Positions 9,040 through 20,700 of a stretch of DNA of 64,000 bases are shown here, piece after piece (positions within the stretch are counted from its first letter, which is position 1; every line of letters starts with the position of its first letter). The DNA is from Romanomermis culicivorax (lineage: Eukaryota; Nematoda; Enoplea; Mermithida; Mermithidae), in contig CAWUHX010000012.1 in assembly GCA_963922205.1 (NCBI GenBank), positions 1,240,001 to 1,304,000 of the forward strand. The letters run 5' to 3'. Position numbers and translations under genes: made by a program. A model generated the notes under the pieces. The model had not been told where the DNA came from and searched no databases. It worked only from the letters and a program-made list of their open reading frames with translations.

Positions 9040-12000
9040 TTATTTGATATTTTTTACTCCTTGAATGTAATTGGATCGATTGATTTTCTCATTTTGCGAA
9101 TGAGCCATATCGTCGGCGGAACCCATAGGTATGAGCATAACATTTTTTCCGGTTATTTCTTGAAAGGTCAACGTCACCGGAATGCTGCCGCCTTCACGTG
9201 TCATATCTGGTTCGACGCCAAAAACTGGAAAAATGTGGAAAAAATATTGGAAAGGATGACGGAGCATCATGATACATACAGGATGTCGCAATTTTTTACC
9301 TAATCACTTCACATCAGGAGTCGGTTCTACAAAGCTCGCAATTGAAATATACAATCAATAGATATTATAAATTTGGATATGGCTCAAAAATCAAAGTTTA
9401 CCTTAATTTTGATAAAAGTTATCTAAATCTAGAGTCTCAAAAGTATTTTGAAGACAACTCTAAGATGGAGATTACTTTGTGAAATCATACGGGAAACTTT
9501 AAACATGTAAAAAAGGAATAATGACAATGACTTCTGAGCATCCAGGCGTAATTTTCGAATCGCCCGCGTTCTTTCGTCTTGAAAAATTAAATCAAAAATT
9601 GAATTTACCAGTTTGAATGGCTTTTCGTCCGGCTTGATAATGCGGATGATTGAAATCGGACACCCACGGTTTACCATCATGGTCACATTGAACGTGGCAG
9701 ACGTTAGGACTACCGCGTTCTTTATGCAAATTTTTCAGATAATCGATGACTAATCGATTAACTTGATCGACTTGTTGATCGGGTACTAATCGAATAGAAA
9801 ATTTGCCGATCACTTTTCGAGGAATGACGGTTTTTTGACCCGGACCACTGAAGGCTCCTTCAATACCTGGAATGAGCACGAAAATACGGTATAGCCTTGG
9901 TACGAGTAAGACAACAATTTTTGATTTCATAACATGTAATTAAGATTCGAAGCATTGTAGATCATAGGCTGTTAGACAAAATCTAGTCAGCTTGTGGTTC
10001 AGAATCGAAAATAGTTTAGTTATCTACTGCTATACTCCATCTTCATTCACGAACGATACACGCCACAGACTACTATATGGAGTGAATGAATTAGCTTATA
10101 CTCAGATCATGCATAGGCTAGAAAAGTGAATTGGGTTTAAGATGTCGGCTCATCCTTTGGATGGAAGGGCCATTGTACTACTTCTCTCTATAAATCGTCG
10201 GCCACGCGCCTAGCCAAAGGAAATTCATCCTTTCGTATGAAAAAACTTGAGAATGTAAAATTTTTAGTAGGAATTGGTCAATTCGTTTCTGAACAAAAAT
10301 GGTCAGGAATGTCGACTTTTTAGGCGCTTCGCGCCAAAAATGCATATTTTTATAGCTTTCGGGCAATAATTACAATTTTTTAAATAATCTTTCTTAAACT
10401 TCGAAATAATAGAAAAATAGGAACTTCTCTCCTTTCACAACCCGCTAAAAAGGCATCCTGAAACCCTAGGCTTCATAGGTCCGTTAGATATATGGTTAAC
10501 TGGCTACAATCATGTAAATTTTGTACATGTTGCAGCTGTTAAGCGTGTACAATAGCCATGATACCAAATCTAGCGGTAATGATTTCAAGCAAACAATCCT
10601 ACAGGTTAGCCACCAAATTGAAGGCATGACTCCTGTAGGCGCACGTGTGCCTTCCATGCAAGGCCGTGATTTAGTGCACCGTCATACCCACTGATGCCTG
10701 AAAATCATCCAAAAGTCTACTGACCATGTACATTTGTCTAGCGTGATTCATAGATGAGAAAGAGGTCTCGCCTTTTCCAAACACTTAGATTTGGTCTGAG
10801 TCAGTTGGCAGAGAAAATATTCAGCAGTACTCATATCTGCGCATTCCATAAAGTCTATCTTTGATGCAACTTTCGTCGCAGGTTGATTTCGCAAACAAGC
10901 AGGACATAATTCAGACAGATTCACAGGGGTGCTCTAAAACTTGAGAACTATCGGTGATGGATAAGCTTATTCAATTCATTTGGGATATAACACTACTAAT
11001 GTTCAGTTTATCAAGATATCTTTTTTGTTATGAATAAAAACATCGAGCAATAGTAAGAAATCGTAAGCATTTCGACCGAGATCAATGCTCGCTTAAGCGG
11101 ACTAACATTATTAGACGAGTATTGAATGATCTGCTCTGAGTTCTCATTTCCTAAAAAATTCATCTAGAAAACATCGTTTAAAAATGACACAATTTCCTTA
11201 CCAAGCGAATAAAAAGTTGACCAGTATTGGACACAGGGCCGTGCACAAAAGGGGGCGGGGCGGGCGACCGCCCCTCCCCCCATTGAGGCAGCATGGACAC
11301 AGTATATCCGCATAAAATCAACATTTTCTGGGGCTATTCAGTAAAAAAATCTAGTCCGCCCGACCCCATGAAAAAATCCTGCGCACGGCCCTGATTGAAC
11401 TATATATGTTGAAGTTATTGAATTAAAAAAAAATTTTGACTCTGTATATAAGGTTAGATGTAAAGACTCCACGATGAGTTTTTGTGGCAGAACCGATCAC
11501 TCGAATCCATGCTGTTGCTGCCTAATATTTTGATAATACTCGACGAAATATGCTTAGACAACATGTTTCCCAATCTGCATGTGTACAACAAATCAAGCCA
11601 CGTTACTGAAATGAAGTGAAAATTCCACATGCAGAAAATACGATAAAATATCTGCAGGCCTAATTCAGATCAACAAAACCCCGAAACAGGTGTGGAAATA
11701 TATACATGTGAGGCACGTCCTCTTAGAGGTTTAAATTAATTTTCTAAAAAACAGAGATTTATCACAACACAATTACTATTTGTGACGTCAATATATAGAA
11801 TGTAGATTTGCAACCGCGCAGAAGCACAGCTATGGTCAATTTTTTCAAATAAGTCTTGGCGCGCAGAAAGATGTTAACGCAAATGATAACAAACAGCTTT
11901 CGCCCTCGGACATTGTTTTCTCTCTATTTGACTGTTGTAATTACGAGAAAAAATGCAGAAAAAAGGTTTACCAAGAAGTCGATATATCTATTACCATTGA

Positions 12001-15000
12001 CATTGAAAATTACGTTTTATCAATAATAGAATTCGCGATCACATTCTATTACGGACAGGGAGCAAAATGTTCAAAGGTTTTCCATAGAAAACATGAAAAA
12101 GTTCATGTATGGATCTCAAGTTAATAATGCATATACAAAACGTAGATAAAGGTTCACATCTACATAGAATAGTATTTCTACACCTCACAATGCATAGATT
12201 GAAACAATCATACCAGGTAAATATTGAAACATGTAGCCCAATAGACCTCGGGGCTCCGTCACATGTATATCTAGATTGATAGATAGGACAATAAATAATC
12301 ATTAGGCTAATAACTACAATAATAATAATAAAAATAACTAATAAGTTATACTGACCGTGTATAGACAAAGATGGAAATCTCCAGCGGTGCATCAACGTAT
12401 TAACTCTCTCGCTATGGAATAAATTTGCACCAATCCCGGTAGCATACTCAGACTAAAATGTAAAAATATTGCTTTAAAAAATTCAAAATGGAAAAATGAC
12501 AGCGTTTTAAAATCGAACCGCCATCAGTTTCTGATACATTTTTAAAATTTAAGGATACCTGGCAGTCAAATTATAGAGCAGTAGAATTTCGCTTCTTTTA
12601 TAGCTGAAGTTACAGTATTTAATCAACTGTCTTTATGTATCCAAATTTTGTGTAAATTTCTGCCTCATATGCACCTCAGACGCTTCACAAATGTTGGTGC
12701 GTGATATAACTAGATTTCCTCTTCTCAGCTGAAAATCAGATGCTCATTGATATTAAGCCATTTTCCTCTAATGGAAATCAAATTCTTCAAAGATTGAAAA
12801 ATTCGTCGATTCCATTCCATTGTCAATACTACCCTATCAAGAAAATAAAGACGGAACTTTAAAATACGAAACTAAGAAATGTGTGACACTAGAAAAATGT
12901 TGCACTCGTTTATATACGTGTTTTGGTAACAGCAATGAAACATTATTTAACTGGTTGGGTTTTGAGTCAAACGCCAGAAAAATTACCGCATCAAAGTCTA
13001 AATTATCGTAAAGGCCACGTTCGGCGTCAGTGACAGGTGCAACCTGATCGTAAACGTGCGGAATCAATATTTTACCGCTTTTGTCGACAAGATTATTCAA
13101 TAGGTATACCAAATCGGACATGGCTTCGTGACTGTGACGACAAATTGACGAAAATAAAGTAAAAACGAAACAAACCAAAAGCTCACACTGCTCCTCCATG
13201 AATTCCGCTATGCAAATCTTGGGAAGCACAAGTTATTTCTACGGAGTAATAAGATAATCCCCTGAAATATGGAATAAAATTATGTTAAAGACCGAAAGCG
13301 ATATCTTAAACAATACTTTCTTAAATTAATACAAAGATTTAAACGTTCATTCAAACTTCTGATGTAAAAATGACAAAAAATATATACTCCGATTATATAT
13401 ACAACATTTGTAAACCGAGCAATGGATATCATCTTTCCACAAAAGTTTTTAGAAAGCTAGCTCACAAGGTCATGGATATAGATTTCATATTATGCCAAAT
13501 ATTTTGACTCACGAACGTGTAAGATAGCAATCTTTCGCAAATTATTCAATAGGAATACGAAGCAGACGTTCCCAAGATCATGAGTCTAGGTAGGGGAAAA
13601 ACCATATACGGTAAGGGTAGAACTTACTCCCATGCCGCTTCCGTGAACTTTTTCATCGAAAAATTTAGAAAATAGACTCTGGAGCCGAGGCCATAACGTT
13701 TTTGATCTTTTGAAGAACCGTTTTCGGCTTATGTAATCTGCACAAAATGTCTTTCTGCTTTGTAAAAAATTTTCGTACGGAGCGAAAACGTTTGTCTCGC
13801 ACAAAGAACCAGTGGTGCTGTGCAGTTGTCAATTTTTCCAGTTTCATACATCAACAACAACTATGCAGTATATACATTTTCAACACTGTGGACACTTTTT
13901 GTCGCACTTTTTTCTTTTTCTGAAACTTTTTTTCTTTTTCTCAAACTGGCCATGCACCCTCAAGAAACCCAATAGCAATCTTCCAAAATGTGCTCACTCA
14001 CTCATAAATTGACTTACCCATTAAGACACTTCTCAAAATTTTGTGTAATAGTAAATCAGACGTTCCCAAGGTCAGATTTTTAGGTAGGGGTAAAGTTGGA
14101 AATTTGCGAGGGCATTGTAGCTAAATGTGCACTAAACATGTTATTTTGTCTCTAAATTAGGCGAGCAATAGTCAATTTTAAGGACTTTAGCTAGGAGCAA
14201 TACCACCGCATACCACTCCCTATGCAGTAAAAAAAAGTAAAATCTGCAGTAAATCATTTTTCTCCAATTTCACTCGGCTATTAAGTCATTCTTACCGGAG
14301 GAGTAAATGAATATCCAAACCTAAGACCGGGGTAAAACCCCCATACCCTCTATGGGTGATCTGATATGAAGCGAAAATCATCATTCTAAAGAAAAGTTTT
14401 CCATATATTCAAGGAACATACCGCAAACCGTACGTTAAACACGGCTTTCTTGTCCCTAACCAATAGTTATCCGAAATGCAACAGTAGAGCACATCCTGCG
14501 AATAAAGATTTACTGCATAACGAGTATAAGTATATGTAACGCAATAAGATAGAAATTTTACTTTAAACCAATCTCTATTATGTTGGAGAGCTGATTCAAG
14601 CCCAACAGACCCACTCTCTTCCATTCCTTCGAAGCAAAACTAAAAAAAAATATTGTATTTAGAACCAAAAAAAGTACCAACACAAGTCCAGGTCTAAGCA
14701 TCCGAAGAGAAAGACTTTCCTGAACTAATTCATCGTAGACAAACAGGGCGATACACAATCCGAGCCTGGCAATCAGCCAATTTGATTTTACAATTGAAAT
14801 TGCTGTCTTTTCGAAATTAAAAATTCTGATGCCAATCGAAAGATCAGACAAAAATAAACACACCTTGATATTCACTGGCAATTCAATGTTACAAGTCTTG
14901 AACGCTTCGAGTACGTTTATCCAACCAATGACCGGTCCTTTGTCGTCCGTAGCTCCTCGACCATATAACTTTCCGTTTTTCTCGATTAATTTAAACGGTT

Positions 15001-17470
15001 CTGTATTCCAACCATCTTCCTGTTTAAAACGGCAATTTCTAAAACTTGATGAGAGAAGTCGAAACTTTTTGTGAGCTTCATCTAAATGTTCGCTTTGACA
15101 TGACACCTTTAACTTTCTCGATGATTTTTTGGAACGAAGAGTCTTTTGACACAAGAACGAACGAAGAGGAACGAACCTTTTTTTGAGGTCTTTAGCCTAA
15201 TGGCTAAAGTTTTATATTAAAATTTTAGAAGTACTCAATTTTTTCAGCCGATTTTCTAAAATGAATAATGAAATTTTAGCCAAACCAAAAAATTTTTAGC
15301 CGAAATAGGTCATTTGACAAAAAAATCACTGGAGCAAAGTACATGAAATGCTGCGAGAACATAATTTTTTTCTGTGAAATTAAAAGTATTATAGGAGGGA
15401 ACGATCACTAAGTAACGACTCCGACCTTACTCCTCTTCTCCTCCAAATTACCTCATCAGAGAAAGTTTAGACTGTGATTTATTATCTTTTGTGAAATCAA
15501 AAACAACATAACGGTGTTTACCAAAGCGGCTGGCTGCACGTCCAAATGGCCGTAAATGCAGATTGTTTTCTTCCTGGGATCTTCGCCCAAATTTGCGAAC
15601 AGTATGGGCGGCAGTGCGAGAATCGTGCCGTCGGATAAATTTTGACTACCAATGTCGAACAACGAGCATTTAGCGCCGTATTTTTCGAGAACCTACATAC
15701 ACAATTTTTTAAAAGAAAATAATTTACTAAACATGATCGTTCATTTCTAGAATTAAACCTTGAGCACTAAAATATTTTACAAGCCTATGTTCAACTATAA
15801 TTTTTTCGGAAATTTGTTAACAATGTACTTATTTGGTAACAATGTTCTAATTCTACTCAAAAAATACGACGTTCAAAAAGGCTGATGAATTATAGTCTGT
15901 TTTTCTTTAAATGCTTCTAAATAATGAAAGTGGAAAGCAAGTAGTATTTCAGATTTTCCCGCTTTGCTGATAAACAATATCTCATATAGGGCAAGAAATT
16001 TGTGAGCATACTGGCATAGCCTTTAACAATTTTTCGGGAAAAAATTTTACAGTAACAACTCTATGTAAACGATTTTGACGACAGTACTGATTTGTGTCAC
16101 TTTTCTGTTTGGAAGCATTTTATAAAAAATATACTATAGTTACCGTTTTAGTCCACATAACCATTTTGACCACATCTTCCCTCAAGGTTGGTGATGCCGA
16201 GACGCTCGGAATTTCGACGGATTCTCTCAATCTTTGCACAAAATGATCAGCATGATCATCGACGTATCTATAAAAAGCACATCAACGGACGGAGATGATT
16301 ACTTTTCTAAACAACTTGCGTAATTTTCCTGATACGCTCAACATTTAATTTTATCTTAGTCAAATGTTTTATGAATTCTAAATTGTTAGTTGGAATTCAA
16401 TAGAAGTGGACATCATTTTTCCCTTTTGAATTTAAGATTTTATGTACAGATCGAATAATCCTATAAGATACGACATCAAAGCATACGAGAAAAAATCATA
16501 TCTTGATTTGAAAACGTGTAATATTCTACCATTCTTCAAATTGTCTTTATTTATTTGCTCGTATTCCAGACTTGTAAAATGTTTTAATTTCATTCCAGAC
16601 TTGTAAAATGTTTTAATTTCTGTTGGGGATGGACATAGTCTATCTCAAGGCTGTGCAAATTAGCCAAGGTCGACGCAAATTGCGCCGACGCCGATTTGCG
16701 TAGATGACCCGCATAAAAGGGCCGTGCGTCTATGTTTTTGCCCATTGTTTGTTTGTTTTTTATTGAAGAGAAAATCGGCGGCCGGATCGGCCATATTTTT
16801 ATATTTATAGATTTTATATTTGTGGAGGCCTTTCGCCCTAATACAACGTCTTTCACCTGGACATTTATTTTTATTCTCGCAGCGGCAGGAACGCAGGTTA
16901 TGATCCGGATTTCTGGAGTACCACCCAGCGTGCAAGTCTACATTTACAACTCAATTCTCGGCCTCATTTCTCGTTATTACCCGTTGATTGAAAGTTACGT
17001 GAACTCAGAGAGTTATCAGATCATCTGCAGTTCATTAGAACGAAAGCAGTTGATCATTTGTTGAGATTGGGATTGACCGAACTGGCGCACTATTTCTACC
17101 TGAGGTTTCGGCCTGATTAGGTGATTTAGCGAGTAGCTGATTAGGTCCTTTCATTCTCTTTATTATTCCTAACACAAGTCCCATTTCGACATTTCATATG
17201 AGATAGAAAATGCCATGATCTATAATCTATTCTATTCCAAATAATCCTCGGGAAGTAAAAATGCATATGATAAACAATCTACGTACACAGCAGCAGTTGG
17301 GACTATACAACATGAGAAAAAGCGTGGCCTAAACCTGTCTAGAGATTTTTTTGCCTTCCCAGGTTTATTTGAAAGTGAATGGGCTGTATATCTAGTACGA
17401 AAATTTTGTAGAAAATAAAAGCACAAACTTACTTGAATATAGCCTTCAGAGAATCCTCTTTTTGAATCAT
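9040..17470 (-). CDS. CNDP2: M20 metallodipeptidase (CNDP, carnosinase family), 11 exons
   Basis: This is a cytosolic di-zinc (or di-manganese) dipeptidase that cleaves dipeptides. Minus-strand exons, 5' to 3': 17433-17470, 16144-16267, 15522-15692, 14864-15019, 14562-14639, 14422-14495, 13187-13261, 12987-13131, 12356-12452, 9609-9866, 9040-9224. They join in frame to 466 residues; human CNDP2 has 475. Metal and catalytic motifs are all present: [46 protein letters not shown] (dimer-contact histidine) and [11 protein letters not shown]. The MHRWRFPSL and DFNHPHY signatures also match. The C-terminus stops after GVKNIK, about nine residues earlier than in human. The start ATG lies 12 bases behind TTTATTTCAG and 257 bases downstream of the ZPR1 stop. 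The 2.5-kb intron 9 contains a small hAT-like MITE. The symbol is given by family; CNDP1 and CNDP2 cannot be told apart here. Confidence 0.93.
11236..11394. mobile_element. hAT-like MITE with CAGGGCCGTGC ends, in CNDP intron 9
   Basis: It starts CAGGGCCGTGCACAAAAG and ends CTGCGCACGGCCCTG, an inverted pair with the hAT-type CAGGG terminus. The flanks ATTGGACA and ATTGAACT agree at 6 of 8 positions, an eroded target duplication. A truncated relative starts at 46,797 in the UBE2O gene. Confidence 0.7.
14056..14363. mobile_element. CAGAG-type MITE, short copy, in CNDP intron 6
   Basis: The left end CAGACGTTCCCAAGGTCAGA and the right part TAAGACCGGGGTAAAACCCC followed by TATGGGTGATCTG match the two ends of the larger elements at 35,022 and 43,827. 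Most of their interior is missing, and no clear target duplication is visible. Confidence 0.6.
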
Positions 17471-17727
17471 TTTCTTAGGAGGCTGAAATAAAACAACCAA
17501 ATTTATTAAACTAAATTAATAAAATTAAAAAAAAACATAACGATAGCAACCGATTTCGGAACTGAAAAATTTAAATTTCAAAAATTGGGGAATTATTTTT
17601 CGTTCAACATGAAACATAGCACAAAGAACGACTGAATGCCAGTAATTAGAAGAAAAGAATATCTCCGCACCCTTTGAACTGTTTATTCAATTAACGTTTG
17701 CTTTATGAAATAATCAACTCTTATTCA
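17471..17727 (-). promoter_or_regulatory. ZPR1-CNDP intercistronic region with trans-splice acceptor
   Basis: The region lies between the ZPR1 stop (17728-17730) and the CNDP start (17470). On the minus strand an AATAAA (TTTATT at 17682-17687) comes about 41 bases after the ZPR1 stop; a second lies near 17,503. Just before the CNDP ATG is TTTTATTTCAG, ending at 17,483, with no exon in front of it. This order (polyadenylation signal, short spacer, acceptor, ATG) is that of trans-spliced operons. No separate promoter is apparent. Confidence 0.65.
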
Positions 17728-20700
17728 TTACAAATCATTTACGTTATTTTCACTATAGTTTTCAACTTTCATGTCGTTCAAACCCAATTCTTCATTTTGA
17801 TCAAACGATCTATCGTAGTACTCAACTTTTAACTGCTCATCAACTTGTGGAGCAGCAAAACTCTTAAATAACAAATTATGTTTTTACATGTATCTGAAAC
17901 ATGCGAATATGAGAAATGAGTGAAAATCACCTGAATATAGCTATTTCCAGCTGGATCGTCAAGAATCAGCTGGATTGGTCGCTTCAAACTGATTGCTTCC
18001 TCTAAGCGATCAAGAAAATCAGACATATTTTGCTTCTTGACGGCTTCAGCGCTGTCCCCCAAAATCAATCCACCTCGCTCTATTAGCTGTAAAATTATAA
18101 AAATTGAAATCTATCAATTGCTTAAAATCATTAGGATTATTGAATTAAGAGTATTAATTGAATTAAGAGTACAGACTGATAAAGCCTTCTTCTAATCAAT
18201 AATAATTCATAAGAACTATTATTGAAAAAGTTTTCTATCCATGGTAAATTTCTCCCAAAATAAACTTCTCACTGCACACTTATATATTTCGTCAACATCC
18301 ACTATAGGAACGCTTACTTCCGTCTTTATAGCTATCAAAATTCCTTCGACGGTAGTAAAACGGCCACCTAAAACGCCCATTCCCATTTCTAAATCTAGCT
18401 CAGGTATTTTAAGACAGCAAGTTTCCGATTTCAGAACGTCACGCGTCAAATCGTGAGAATTTAAAATTTGTAATGTCAATTTGCTTCCCTTATCCGATAT
18501 TCCAGTCCCGGATTTAACTTCGGAGGTGCGGACTCCACAATTATCGCAATTAGTAGCCATTATGAGCACTTCTTTGAAGTATGGTATGTCTGAAAAGATA
18601 AGCAAAATGATATCGATTGAATTCAGATGGATAAAATGTTGACGAGATTGATATTTTGAAGAACGATAAATATAGTCCGCTCTCTTATAAAATGCGCGTC
18701 CGAGTAAAATGGAAAATGACGCAAACATGTTCTGACTTGAAAATCGTTTATTCGAAGCTCTTACTGTAAATTTTTCAATCGAAAAGTTCCTGCGGTTAAT
18801 TAAGTTTCACAAATTTTCAGCTTAGTTTTATGGTTCATAAGCATTTTCAAAAAAACAGACCATAGAGAATAATGTCAGATCCGGACTAATCAAACGGAAT
18901 ACCGTGCTCAGAGAAAAAGCCAATTCCGATGAAATAATATCTTCCTCAAACAATTTCCAACATTCGAAATTTCAACAGAATTTTGTAACACTCCTGAATA
19001 TTTTTTCAACTTACTCATGAGTTTCATATTTGTTTGAGCAGGAGCCTTGCAATTTGAACAATTGACAGCAAAATGTAAAACCTGAAGAAGAACTATTGAC
19101 ACCAACAGACCACGAGACAGGGAGAGGTATGAGGAGGTCTCTACTTGAGCTTCTGAGAATGATTAACTGTGCATCTTGGGGGACGTCTTAAAAATTAAAT
19201 GTGGAGATGCGCCACAATCATAAACTTCGCTACCTAAAGACTTGATCTTGGGAATCACTGGTTAGCAAGGCATAGTAATCAGAGATTTTCACGCCAAAAT
19301 ATCCTGATTTACTTCATTTCTTAGAGCGTCATTTGATTCCCAAACCGGCGATGCTTCCTGACTATCTTCTTCGACGTCATCAGCCTGTTACAAGATAAAC
19401 CTGGTCGGATTTTTTAGAAAACATTTTGAGGTGAAGCTTACTACTAAAGCGAGCATTTTATCCTGTTGTAAAGTCCTGTGATAGTGTACTATTTTGGCAT
19501 TCGGATCAACTTGATGAGGATTCGGATTTTCTACGAAACTATCACCGCTAGGATCATCTACAATCTATAGTCAATAAATATTTACGTAGATCACTGATGA
19601 TACAAAGACAGTCAATATGGTTACAATTGAATTCCCAGAATCTTTTAGCCAAAATTCAGACAAACTTACAAGGGTGAATTCTTCTTTTAGGTTCAATAAG
19701 CCTTCTAATCTAGCAATAAAAGTTTCAATCATATCAGCGTAAGTCGAATTTGTAGCCTGCAAAGTTGAATTATGACAAATTTGGCATTGCAGCTTCATCT
19801 ATTGTGTTAACTTTTCTATGATTTTGATCTTGCCGAAGAGCTTCAGTCGCTCGTTTTATAATACCTTCTACTGTCGTTATTTCTGAAAAGTATTTGATTA
19901 TGCAGAATTAGGTAGTGCCGAAAGGTTGGGGCAAATGAAAAATATTAACCTCCAGCTTGAGAACAGCTCGGTATCTCGAAATCAACATCTGGAATAGATA
20001 CGGAGGCATAGTTTGATTTAACAACTTGTCGATTCAAGTCCTAAAAAGCAAAAACACAGTGAATAACGCACACAGTGAATGATGAAATTGCTTTCAGGAA
20101 TGAGCACAGTTCTAGTGAATTACTGAAAAAATTTGAAAATTTAGATCTCAACCAAATTATTGCATCAATATATATTGTATAGATTCGCAACAAGATCTAC
20201 CAAAAATTCTTTTTATCGGTTTCGGGCACAAATTAAAACTTGCTGCATCAAATTCGATGATTACGAGACAAGAAAGCAAAACTGATAACTTTTCATTTGC
20301 TGTACCTATGTAAAATGATGCGTGTGGTTGGAGCTAATATCCAGAAAAAAATTGAAAATGAAGTTTTTAGAGAAAAACTAACATCGTGCTTTTTCGATAA
20401 CTGGCACTGTACTCCATTTAATTTGAAATTATCCGATATAGGAATCCCATTTTAGTAAGTTCAATACGGAAAACCCGAACTGTTATCAATCAAGGTTTTG
20501 TTTTTCGCACGGTGCTAATGATTCCAGAGCCCTGCTAATGGAAATATTTGGACGTTAGCACGCGAGCTAATGACTGAAAGCGGGTTTTTTTTGGTTTTTT
20601 CTCGAAAGGCCATTTGGCTCCTAAGGTCAAAATTTTACAGGCCAATAGGAATTTCAACAAGCCAAAACTAAAGAGTTTGTAAATAAATGTGGTAAGTAAA

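Noticed and set aside
8992-9303. Plus-strand frame of 103 residues
   Set aside because: It is antisense to the last CNDP exon, which carries the [11 protein letters not shown] motif.
17829-18068. Frame starting [10 protein letters not shown] as a separate small gene
   Set aside because: It is ZPR1 exon 10; the apparent start is internal and the splice sites on both sides keep the frame.
18241-18456. Plus-strand frame of 71 residues
   Set aside because: It lies antisense to ZPR1 exon 9, whose protein is clearly recognisable.
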